Origin: Psychrosphaera sp. F3M07
GTDB taxonomy: Bacteria > Pseudomonadota > Gammaproteobacteria > Enterobacterales > Alteromonadaceae
Reading direction: 5' to 3'
Length of the DNA: 63,232 nucleotides
Assembly (NCBI RefSeq): GCF_018860345.1
Contig: NZ_JAHKPJ010000001.1
Coordinates: forward strand, 3,112-66,343
Below, one piece after another: positions 44,951 to 52,450 of the stretch; the stretch's first letter is position 1; every line of letters begins with the position of its first letter. The notes under the pieces are model-generated. The model saw only the letters and a program-made list of their open reading frames with translations, made no database searches and was not told where the DNA came from. Both the position numbers and the translations under genes were made by a program.

Positions 44951-46285
44951 TTAGTTCATAAAGATAATAGTGGCACTGCCTAAAAAGACAAAAAATCCAA
45001 CCACATCCGTTACGGTTGTTAATATGACTGATCCTGCAAGCGCCGGGTCAATGCCATTTTTATCCAAAACAATAGGGATCAAAATCCCCGACAAAGATGC
45101 CACTAACATGTTAACCACTAAGGCGACGCTTAAAATCAATGACAATAAGTAATTGTCGAACCAGAAAATAGTCATCGCCGCCACAATCGCGGCCCACACC
45201 ACGGCATTAACCGCTGCCACACTTAATTCTTTATCCCGTAACGCCTTGAAGTTCGCTGTATTCAACTGGCCAGTTGCAAGCCCCCTGATAGTAAGCGTTA
45301 AGGTTTGACTCCCTGTAATGCCCCCCATGCTTGCCACAATAGGCATCAACACCGCAAGCGCCACTACTTCAATAAGTACTTTGTCAAAAATACCAATCAC
45401 CGCCGATGCTAAAAATGCTGTGAGTAAATTAATACCCAACCACAACGCTCTGCGTCTGGCACTGGTAAAAATGGGAGAGAATAAATCCTCATCACTTACT
45501 TTACCCATATGAGCGACTTGCGCTTCATAATGGTGCTGGAAAATAGATAACGCATCACCCATTGAGAACTCACCAACAAATTTACCGCTCTCAGTTAAAA
45601 TAGGTAAAGTGTGACGATTGCTGTTTTTAATAATATTCGACGCTTCCATTAAGGAAAGCGTATCTAAAATATTGTCGTCACTTTGTTCTGCAATCGCTTC
45701 AACTAAACTTTCTTCTTCCGCGTTTAACAAATCATTTATCGATACTTCACCAACATAATTTGAAGCGTCATCCAGAACAATATAATTACCCGAATAATCC
45801 GTTAAGTCGCTTTGACGTATCTCGTCTAATGCATCTTCAACGGATGTTTTATGACTGACGGTATACACATCAGAATTCGCATAACGACCAACTTGCTCTT
45901 CATCATAGCTAAGAGAAGACTCTATATTTGACTGTGACTGCGGTGACAATTTGTTAATTAACTTTGCCACCAACTTTTGCGGTAGCGCCGTTAAAATCTC
46001 AACCACTTCATTGTTGGAGCCAGATTTAACCGCTTTTTCCAGCTCTTTCGACGTTAATACGGATAACAGTTGTTGACGCGCATCCTCACGCATCGCTGTT
46101 AAAATGGCCCCTTCCAATGAATGGTCGATAAGAGGCCACAGCTTTAGCCGTTGCGCATTGGTTAACCCTTCTAATATCAAAGCCCATTTACTCGGTGTGT
46201 AATTTTCAACTTCATCCGGAAGTTCAATGATATCGGCAGCTAAAATACTGACAAAGTCGAGTGTAGGTGTTGCTTGGTTTTCCAT
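44951..46285 (-). CDS. mgtE: Magnesium transporter MgtE
   Basis: 444 aa, the usual length. N-terminal superhelical MgtE_N domain (about 25-130), two CBS domains (about 135-255) and five membrane helices (about 280-444) with the conserved VLMPIVASMGGITGSQTL and the C-terminal DPALAGSVILTTVTDVVGF forming the Mg2+ pore. AAGGTA lies 6 nt before the ATG. Follows the MscS gene by 41 bp on the same strand, so probably the last gene of an mlaC-mscS-mgtE operon. Confidence 0.95.
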   Translation of the reverse strand: MENQATPTLDFVSILAADIIELPDEVENYTPSKWALILEGLTNAQRLKLWPLIDHSLEGAILTAMREDARQQLLSVLTSKELEKAVKSGSNNEVVEILTALPQKLVAKLINKLSPQSQSNIESSLSYDEEQVGRYANSDVYTVSHKTSVEDALDEIRQSDLTDYSGNYIVLDDASNYVGEVSINDLLNAEEESLVEAIAEQSDDNILDTLSLMEASNIIKNSNRHTLPILTESGKFVGEFSMGDALSIFQHHYEAQVAHMGKVSDEDLFSPIFTSARRRALWLGINLLTAFLASAVIGIFDKVLIEVVALAVLMPIVASMGGITGSQTLTLTIRGLATGQLNTANFKALRDKELSVAAVNAVVWAAIVAAMTIFWFDNYLLSLILSVALVVNMLVASLSGILIPIVLDKNGIDPALAGSVILTTVTDVVGFFVFLGSATIIFMN

Positions 46286-46326
46286 GTGACTACCTTAAAA
46301 CAATGAGGTGATTGTTTAACTGCGTT

Positions 46327-47172
46327 TTAGCTACTTGGTGTAATAGTATTTAACTGTAACTGTTTTTTCTCTTCCGATATGAACAACTTAATACATTGTT
46401 CTAACATTTTTTGCTCAATAGCTTGAGCTTGTTCCGTTGGACAAAAAAGACTAAATACCACTTTGGTTTTTCCTAGCTCTGTGGATTCAAACGAAACACT
46501 CGGCTCTGGCCCTGATATTTTAATATCCAACCGATTTTCAATCATTGAATTGTAACGCTCAGCAACATCTTTAAATTCAGCACAATGTTTTTTGGCTTGT
46601 TTTAATAATGCCGTCTTGATCACAAACGGATTGATAGTCAGGCTTTCACGTATGTAAAAAAACGAGTGATTTACATAACGTTTCATGTAATTCAAATTAG
46701 TAATAGGCAAGGTAATCAGTTGCAAATTAGGTATAAATAAACTTTTACCGGTATAGCTGTATGTTGATAAATCGACTTCCAACAAGGTTGTTTTTGCCAT
46801 ATCCGTTGAAGTCACTTCCCCAGCATGTCCACCAACCACAATCCAGTCTCCAACCCTAAATGGTGTCGAACTCGAGATATAGAGAAAGCCTATGAAACAT
46901 TGAATGATCTCACGAGTCACTAAAATAATGGCCACAACAAAAGCCGCAATAGAAAAAGCAAAACGCTGGATCTCTTGATGCCAAATTGCAAACAGTAAAA
47001 TAACCACTAACAAGTTGATTAAGTTTTTCAAATAATTAATCAAATAACGTTTGTCGTTACCCTTCTCGACCGCTCTTTTTTTAATTATCTGAAATATAAA
47101 GTATTTTAAACACCATGATGTCAGTATCAATATAATGGTGATGGCCAATTGGCTTTGCATAAAAGTGATCAA
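46327..47172 (-). CDS. MscS-family small membrane channel
   Basis: 281 aa. Three membrane segments (about 9-30, 47-66, 70-95), then the MscS beta domain with TPFRVGDWIVVGGHAGEV and LFIPNLQLITLPITNLNY. The pore helix (AAFVVAIILVTREIIQCFIGF) is less glycine-rich than MscS proper, as in the YbdG-like group. The 47172 start is TTG with TAGGT about 8 nt upstream; ATG at 47160 has no ribosome site. Lies between mlaC (8 bp) and mgtE. Confidence 0.85.
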   Translation of the reverse strand: MITFMQSQLAITIILILTSWCLKYFIFQIIKKRAVEKGNDKRYLINYLKNLINLLVVILLFAIWHQEIQRFAFSIAAFVVAIILVTREIIQCFIGFLYISSSTPFRVGDWIVVGGHAGEVTSTDMAKTTLLEVDLSTYSYTGKSLFIPNLQLITLPITNLNYMKRYVNHSFFYIRESLTINPFVIKTALLKQAKKHCAEFKDVAERYNSMIENRLDIKISGPEPSVSFESTELGKTKVVFSLFCPTEQAQAIEQKMLEQCIKLFISEEKKQLQLNTITPSS

Positions 47173-47180
47173 GTATGTAC

Positions 47181-47783
47181 CTATTTGTTATTTTTACTTT
47201 TGAGTAATTCAAGCGTGGCTTCAGGGCCTGAGTTTGCTAAAACTTGCGCCAATTCTTTTTGTTTTGACTGCAATAAACTGATGCCTTCAATAACAAAATC
47301 GTACATTAACCATTTATCTTGGTCTTCAGAAAAACGCCACTTCGTGATCAACTGCGTGGTTTTGTTTTTTCCCACCAACTTCATCGATACACTGGCATTT
47401 TTATTCGAGTTAGCCAATGAAGATGACACCACAACTATCTTTTCATTGTTATAATTTACTAAGCTATTAGCGTAATTTAATACCAAGGTGTCTTTTAATA
47501 CCTTAACAAACTCCGCTTTTTGTTCCGCTGATAACTTAGCTAAATTTTTGCCTAACACTTTATATGCAAAAAACTTTTCATCAACACTAGTTAACACTTC
47601 GTTTTCTACCAATTGTTGGATGGCTTGAATCGTTAAATTATTCGCTTGTTTTAAAGAAATAAGCTCTAGCTCTACTTTTTTAAATAGCTTATCTGCCACA
47701 GCATCAACTGTTTCAGCATACACTTTACCCATGAATAAAATGGGTAAAGTGAGCAATAACATAACTGATTTAATACATTTCAT
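47181..47783 (-). CDS. MlaC-family periplasmic lipid-binding protein
   Basis: 200 aa. Signal peptide about 1-23 (ending VYA-ET). The mature part matches MlaC/Ttg2D: alpha-rich N-terminal half, then a beta sheet with KNASVSMKLVGK, WRFSEDQDKWLMYDFVIEGISLLQ. MlaC carries phospholipids between the outer-membrane MlaA complex and the MlaFEDB ABC transporter. No mlaFEDB genes are nearby; instead it heads an operon with a MscS channel and mgtE, so it may be a specialised paralogue. Confidence 0.82.
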   Translation of the reverse strand: MKCIKSVMLLLTLPILFMGKVYAETVDAVADKLFKKVELELISLKQANNLTIQAIQQLVENEVLTSVDEKFFAYKVLGKNLAKLSAEQKAEFVKVLKDTLVLNYANSLVNYNNEKIVVVSSSLANSNKNASVSMKLVGKNKTTQLITKWRFSEDQDKWLMYDFVIEGISLLQSKQKELAQVLANSGPEATLELLKSKNNK

Positions 47784-47971
47784 TGTTAATACCTGTTAAT
47801 AACGCCAATCAATGTTGGACGATTTGTGTGTTCATTAATATAACTGCAAGTTTTATCGTAACTTTCACTCAAACACTTGTTTTCTTTAATCCTTTTATGG
47901 ATTAACAAAGGTGTTGTTAACTAAGCGTAGTAGATAACTGAAACCGTTAACGTATTATTTTTTATACAAAT

Positions 47972-48000
47972 AAAAAACCAATAACAAATGTTATTGGTTT
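47972..48000 (-). terminator. Terminator of the small secreted protein gene
   Basis: AAACCAATAACA (47975-47986) pairs perfectly with TGTTATTGGTTT (47989-48000), two-base loop, with A residues at 47972-47977 giving the minus-strand U-tract. The rest of the 260-bp gap to mlaC (47784-48043) shows nothing else firm. Confidence 0.82.
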
Positions 48001-48043
48001 TATGTACAACTTAACTTTTTTATAAATATTTTAGGTATTACAT

Positions 48044-48316
48044 TTAACCTAAGTCATCGACGACCGATGCAATGAACTCAATTATCTTTTCTACACTGGT
48101 AAATTTAGTGTATTCGTAATAATCCATTTCACTGTTAACACAATCTAACAATACTTTGTTGTCTAGAGCGGTAGGATCTTGAACATTTTTACAATATTCA
48201 TATGTATCTCTAACAAACTCAGCATCAGGTTGTTCAGTTTCATCATTGCCAAAAGCTAAATTACTAAAAACAAGGTTGCTAAATAACAATGCCAATACGA
48301 TTACTTTTTTCATCAT
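48044..48316 (-). CDS. Small secreted protein, unknown
   Basis: 90 aa from the ATG at 48316 (MMKKVIVLAL), chosen because GGAG sits 6 nt upstream; an in-frame TTG at 48328 is less likely. Signal peptide about 1-23. The mature acidic part contains two Cys (YEYCKNV and LLDCVNS), possibly a disulfide. No family recognised. Own terminator, monocistronic. Confidence 0.65.
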   Translation of the reverse strand: MMKKVIVLALLFSNLVFSNLAFGNDETEQPDAEFVRDTYEYCKNVQDPTALDNKVLLDCVNSEMDYYEYTKFTSVEKIIEFIASVVDDLG

Positions 48317-48402
48317 TTCGTTCTCCAAAAAAACTGTCGCTAAGTTAGTTGCGTTTTAGCAATTTGGAAAACTAATATTTTTTATCGAATTAACAATATT
48401 TT

Positions 48403-49290
48403 TTAGTCGTTAGTTGATGCCATGTCGATTACCGCTGAGCGTTTAGGTGATGATTGATCAATCACGTTAATCACCTTTTCAATGGTATCGACTAATCGAT
48501 TATGTTTTTGATAAACCGCATATATCGAACGAGTTAACGCGTGTTTGCCTTTCACTTTAAACAACTCACCACTTTCAATAAACGGCTCTGCTAATGCATT
48601 AGGTAGATAAGCGGTACCACCTTCAGACAAAATAAAGTCCAACGCAATGCGACCGGTAGAGGTGACTAACTTAGGTATATAACTCTTGCCATATTTAGCG
48701 TCATGCTCTGATGAAAATTGCGTTCCCCAGTCAACATAAACATAGTTTTCTGCCATGGCTTGTTCAGCCGTTATGTTGCCTTTAGTCGTTACCATAACCA
48801 AAGCAACATTCGCGATTTGTTCACTTATAACTTCATTAGATAAAAAAGGATCAAACGTCAGAGCTAGGTTTAAGGTGTTATCTAAGATTGAGGAATGTAA
48901 TTGCCTAATGCCTAACATCTCGGTTTTAAAAGCCAGTTCAGGTAAACCTTTGGTTATCACTGTTAAATAGTTTTGAAAATAAGCATCCCAAACATTGGGG
49001 GTTGCGCCAATTGACAATTGTATGAGTTGAGATTCCGCCAGAGAGATATCTGTTTTCACCTGCTGCATCGCACGAACCATAGTGGTTGCATAAGGAATTA
49101 ATCGCTCACCTGCAGGCGTTAAACAAATATTATTTCTAATACGTTCAAATAAAGGGGCATCCACAAATTCCTCTAATTGTTTAATTCGGGCACTCACTGC
49201 GGCCTGAGTTATATAAAGGGTTTCTGCGGCTTTGCCGAAGTGCCTAGTGTTTGCTACCTCTAGGAAGGTTTTAAATACTTTTACGTCCAT
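48403..49290 (-). CDS. hdfR: LysR-family regulator HdfR
   Basis: 295 aa. HTH at about 1-60 with TRHFGKAAETLYITQAAVSA, then the substrate-binding-like domain. The sequence and its divergent position next to maoP match E. coli hdfR-maoP, where HdfR represses flhDC and activates maoP. The gap 49291-49410 has AT-rich inverted repeats (AAATAAA/TTTATTT) that could be its site. It resembles the regulators at 19332-20186 and 25019-25864. Confidence 0.85.
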   Translation of the reverse strand: MDVKVFKTFLEVANTRHFGKAAETLYITQAAVSARIKQLEEFVDAPLFERIRNNICLTPAGERLIPYATTMVRAMQQVKTDISLAESQLIQLSIGATPNVWDAYFQNYLTVITKGLPELAFKTEMLGIRQLHSSILDNTLNLALTFDPFLSNEVISEQIANVALVMVTTKGNITAEQAMAENYVYVDWGTQFSSEHDAKYGKSYIPKLVTSTGRIALDFILSEGGTAYLPNALAEPFIESGELFKVKGKHALTRSIYAVYQKHNRLVDTIEKVINVIDQSSPKRSAVIDMASTND

Positions 49291-49410
49291 TAGGGAAGAA
49301 TAAATAAAAAAATTTATTTAACAAACTTTTTTTGATGTTCGATAAAAATTATTTGTTTTTAAAATCGTCAAACTAAGACTATTTTTAGCAAAATTGCTGA
49401 GGATATCAAA

Positions 49411-49752
49411 ATGAACACACAAATTAGAAAAGGTGCTAAATCGTTTTTCGATGATATTAACTTCCCTAGAGGCTTTAGCCGCAGTGGAGAATTTACTATA
49501 CAGGAATCCAATTTTCTAAATGATTATGGGTATTCCTTACAACAGCTTTCAAATGGCTCACTGATGCCAGAAAATGCTGAAGAAGTCAGATTTGCAGATG
49601 TATGTACTGGTAGAGAACTGGCGCAGTCATTCGCAGAAAAAACGTGGATGAAATACATTTCGTTAGCTTCACCAAGAAAATACGAAAATGTATACGGTAT
49701 GGGACGACCACAAAACAACTTTGAGTCCGGTGAATATTACTTGGAACTCTAA
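49411..49752 (+). CDS. maoP: Macrodomain Ori organisation protein MaoP (DUF413)
   Basis: 113 aa. DUF413/YifE family: FDDINFPRGFSRSGEFTI near the N-terminus corresponds to the FDNKHYPRGFSRHGDFTI block in E. coli MaoP, and the FADVCTGRE and WMKYI blocks follow. In E. coli it organises the origin macrodomain together with the cis site maoS near its gene. Divergent from hdfR and followed at 23 bp by a small charged protein gene, likely co-transcribed. Confidence 0.88.
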   Translation: MNTQIRKGAKSFFDDINFPRGFSRSGEFTIQESNFLNDYGYSLQQLSNGSLMPENAEEVRFADVCTGRELAQSFAEKTWMKYISLASPRKYENVYGMGRPQNNFESGEYYLEL

Positions 49753-49775
49753 TTTTACTTTATTGAGGTTTTTTT

Positions 49776-49940
49776 ATGGATTACTTTGACGAAATCTATG
49801 AAATTGATGAATTTGAAGACATGTCTGATAAACCAGACAGAGGCGATCGCCGTAGACGTTATGAAACGCAAAAGCGAATTGAAGATTTAAAAGAAATGCG
49901 ACGTATGAATAAAGAGGTCAACTACTACGACGAGTGGTAA
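49776..49940 (+). CDS. 54-aa highly charged small protein
   Basis: Starts at ATG 49776 with GAGG 7 nt upstream; ends at TAA 49940. 54 residues: acidic aromatic N-terminus (MDYFDEIYEIDEFEDM), then a basic, probably helical segment (RGDRRRRYETQKRIEDLKEM) and a YYDEW end. It resembles small DUF3545/PA3496-type proteins only loosely. Follows maoP by 23 bp, so co-transcribed by inference. Codon use and ribosome site look like a real gene. Confidence 0.65.
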   Translation: MDYFDEIYEIDEFEDMSDKPDRGDRRRRYETQKRIEDLKEMRRMNKEVNYYDEW

Positions 49941-50016
49941 CTAATAAATCCTACCTAAAGTTTAAACGTTTTATTATAAATCTCGCGCATTTATCACACT
50001 AAATGCCACAATAAAG

Positions 50017-50045
50017 GAGCGTCTTCGGTCAAACGAGTGACGCTC
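50017..50045. other. Stem-loop behind the maoP unit
   Basis: GAGCGTC (50017-50023) pairs with GACGCTC (50039-50045), with an inner TTCG/CGAG extension. It lies between the 54-aa gene and the convergent minus-strand gene; only two T follow. Probable shared 3' end. Confidence 0.5.
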
Positions 50046-50062
50046 TTAATATCTCGATATTG

Positions 50063-50647
50063 TCAGTCGATAAGATTACGAATATAAATCTCTGAAATGT
50101 GATCATTTTTCAGAATTAGCCTAAGCGGCACTTCCCCTACATCACCGATTTTTATTACATAAACTAACTCATCAAATTCTTTATATGACGGTTTACCAAG
50201 CTGTTCCTCAATTTTTATGCGTGGTTGACATAAAAACAGCTTAAAGCCTGAGTCTAGGTCACAGTTTTTAATATATAGGCGATTTATAAACGTTTTTGGG
50301 TGATGAGTTTTTAATATTTCTATCACTAAATTAGGGTACTGCAAAGTTATATACTGTAGTTTTTGGTTTGGTTCATGGCGATTATCTCTATTGCTCACAT
50401 AACGCTCAGTTGGTTTGCCAAGTCGGTTAATAATATCAGCTTCTGAATGACCAAACGTCCATAAAAGCTTAAATAACTCATAAGGTTTAGACTTATCATC
50501 GTATTCTAAAAGTGGTGCTACTTGATACCACTTTCCAATTAGCCTAAAAGGGAACAACGATGTTGGTTCAGCAATATTTGATAAAGCTAACGGGTGAAAA
50601 ATAATAAAAGTTATCAATAGTAATTTTACTGATGGAGATAGCCGCAT
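50063..50647 (-). CDS. Secreted protein with internal duplication, unknown family
   Basis: 194 aa with a signal peptide (about 1-24). The mature part shows two similar halves: INRLGKPT (73-80) followed by strands and INRLYIKN (121-128), and IEEQLGKPS (146-154) followed by strands and ISEIYIRN (184-191). The motif and strand order recall the BamE/SmpA-like fold, but that is inference. Cysteines at 129 and 140. Own gene, convergent with the maoP unit. Confidence 0.6.
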   Translation of the reverse strand: MRLSPSVKLLLITFIIFHPLALSNIAEPTSLFPFRLIGKWYQVAPLLEYDDKSKPYELFKLLWTFGHSEADIINRLGKPTERYVSNRDNRHEPNQKLQYITLQYPNLVIEILKTHHPKTFINRLYIKNCDLDSGFKLFLCQPRIKIEEQLGKPSYKEFDELVYVIKIGDVGEVPLRLILKNDHISEIYIRNLID

Positions 50648-50864
50648 TTAATATTTCGCTCTTTTTTATATTTCAGTTTAAATAGAGACAAGCTGTACAG
50701 GGGATATAATCAATAAATTTACCCACATATCTAAGTAATGACTCATAACGTCATTAAACTACTATAAAATAGGTTTATGTAAAATATTCTCTTAACTTAT
50801 CAACCCACATTACATATATTCAGCAAAGTATATTTGTATTTAGATCAATTACACCAAGGACAAT

Positions 50865-51401
50865 ATGGAACAGATATTAACTATCACGCCTTATAGTTGG
50901 ATGGGCATTTTCACCTCAATGTTATGTGGCACGATTATCGGCCTTGAGAGGCAATTTAGAGGTAAACCCGTTGGTATTAGAACCTCTTCACTAATCGTGT
51001 TAGGTACTTATGTATTTGTTGCTACGGCCAATTATGTTGTGGTTGACTCTGCTACCGTCGATCCCTCTAGGATCATAGGTCAGGTCATCACGGGAGTTGG
51101 TTTTTTAGGCGCTGGGGTGATGTTAGCCAAAGATGGTGCTGTGGTTGGGGTAACGTCGGCAGCAACAATTTGGGTGTTAGCCGCCATCGGCGTTTCAATT
51201 GCGAGTAATAACTACTCTACTTCAATTTTATTATCTTTGGTCGTGGTATTTATTTTAGTCGGTGTCGACTTTTTGGAAAACACATTTCAAACATTATCCA
51301 AAGGGGTACACACTAAATATACCAATTGGAAACAACAACCCACGCCATTTCGTTTAAGGAAAGTGTTTAAAGTTAAACCGCAAGATAAACCAACAGATTA
51401 A
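50865..51401 (+). CDS. MgtC/SapB family membrane protein
   Basis: 178 aa. Hydrophobic N-terminal domain with four to five helices: GTIIGLERQFRGKPVGIRTS (about 22-41) and ITGVGFLGAGVMLAKDG (about 74-90) are MgtC/SapB signatures. The C-terminus is a short basic tail instead of the ACT-like domain of Salmonella MgtC. Function in this short form is uncertain; the family links to Mg2+ homeostasis and F-type ATPase control. Convergent with the LysR gene. Confidence 0.87.
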   Translation: MEQILTITPYSWMGIFTSMLCGTIIGLERQFRGKPVGIRTSSLIVLGTYVFVATANYVVVDSATVDPSRIIGQVITGVGFLGAGVMLAKDGAVVGVTSAATIWVLAAIGVSIASNNYSTSILLSLVVVFILVGVDFLENTFQTLSKGVHTKYTNWKQQPTPFRLRKVFKVKPQDKPTD

Positions 51402-51408
51402 CGAATAA

Positions 51409-52353
51409 TTATTCTGGGTTATTTTGCACGGCACTGGCTAAAATATGCACACCGTTGTCTAACATAAATTGCTGAAACGCTTTGGCTAGCAATGTTGGTT
51501 GACGGGATGCATTTTGCACTAAACGCCACTTACTACGAATTGGAAAATGCTCAACCTTTAATATTTTAAGACCCGGCATAATACCAAAATCCAAACTATG
51601 TTTACTCAAAATAGACAATCCTAATCCAGCCGCAACCGCTTGTTTTATAGCCTCACCACTGGCAATGGTCATTTTTTCATGCAACTCAAAACCATGTTTA
51701 TTAAACAGTTCGAGTGTTGCTTCCCGAGTTCCAGAGCCCTCTTCCCTTAACAAAAAAGGGTAATGGCTCAAACGAGCCAATGAAATATTGGGTACCAAAG
51801 TTAACTCATGGCGTTCTGGCGCTACCACGACTAATTCATTGTCCAAAAACGGCGTTTCCACCACCTCAACATTTTGTGGCATTTGCCCAAATAAATAAAA
51901 GTCATCGAGTTTGTCTGCCAAGCGTGCATGGACTTTATCTCGATTTGCTATCTCTAACTTAACATCAACATGTGGGTAATGTTTGGCAAAGGCAGCCAAT
52001 AATAAAGGCAGAAAATATTGTGCTGTGGTTACCACGGAAATAGATAAAGTGCCGGTCACAACACCTTGTAAATTATCGATATCGGTCTTTAAGTTATCTA
52101 ATGTTTGAAAAATTTGATTAGCGCTATTTAACACCGCTTTACCTGCGTCGGTTAACGTTAATTGCCTACCTAACATTTGATAAACCGGTAAACCTAATAA
52201 GTCACTTAAGTTCTTTAATTGTATAGATACGGAAGGTTGCGAGATATGTAACTTTTCGGCCACCACAGACAAGCTTTGGTATCGAGCTAACGCTTGAACC
52301 AATTGTAATTGCCTTATCGTAGGCTGTCTGTTGGATTGTCCACTCAACGGCAT
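51409..52353 (-). CDS. LysR-family regulator, CbbR-like
   Basis: 314 aa. HTH at about 13-70 (LARYQSLSVVAEKLHISQPS) and a substrate-binding domain similar to CbbR-type activators (EEGSGTREATLELF, VAAGLGLSILSKHSL). It diverges from ppc across 97 bp, so regulation of PEP carboxylase is a reasonable inference. CbbR proteins sense metabolites of carbon fixation; no cbb genes are near here. Confidence 0.87.
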   Translation of the reverse strand: MPLSGQSNRQPTIRQLQLVQALARYQSLSVVAEKLHISQPSVSIQLKNLSDLLGLPVYQMLGRQLTLTDAGKAVLNSANQIFQTLDNLKTDIDNLQGVVTGTLSISVVTTAQYFLPLLLAAFAKHYPHVDVKLEIANRDKVHARLADKLDDFYLFGQMPQNVEVVETPFLDNELVVVAPERHELTLVPNISLARLSHYPFLLREEGSGTREATLELFNKHGFELHEKMTIASGEAIKQAVAAGLGLSILSKHSLDFGIMPGLKILKVEHFPIRSKWRLVQNASRQPTLLAKAFQQFMLDNGVHILASAVQNNPE

Positions 52354-52450
52354 ATAGACTTTTATCTATGAATTAAATTAATTTTATATATTAGACTCTA
52401 TTTAAAACTAATTCTAGGATGATGTTACTTATCTTATTGAGAACAAAAGT

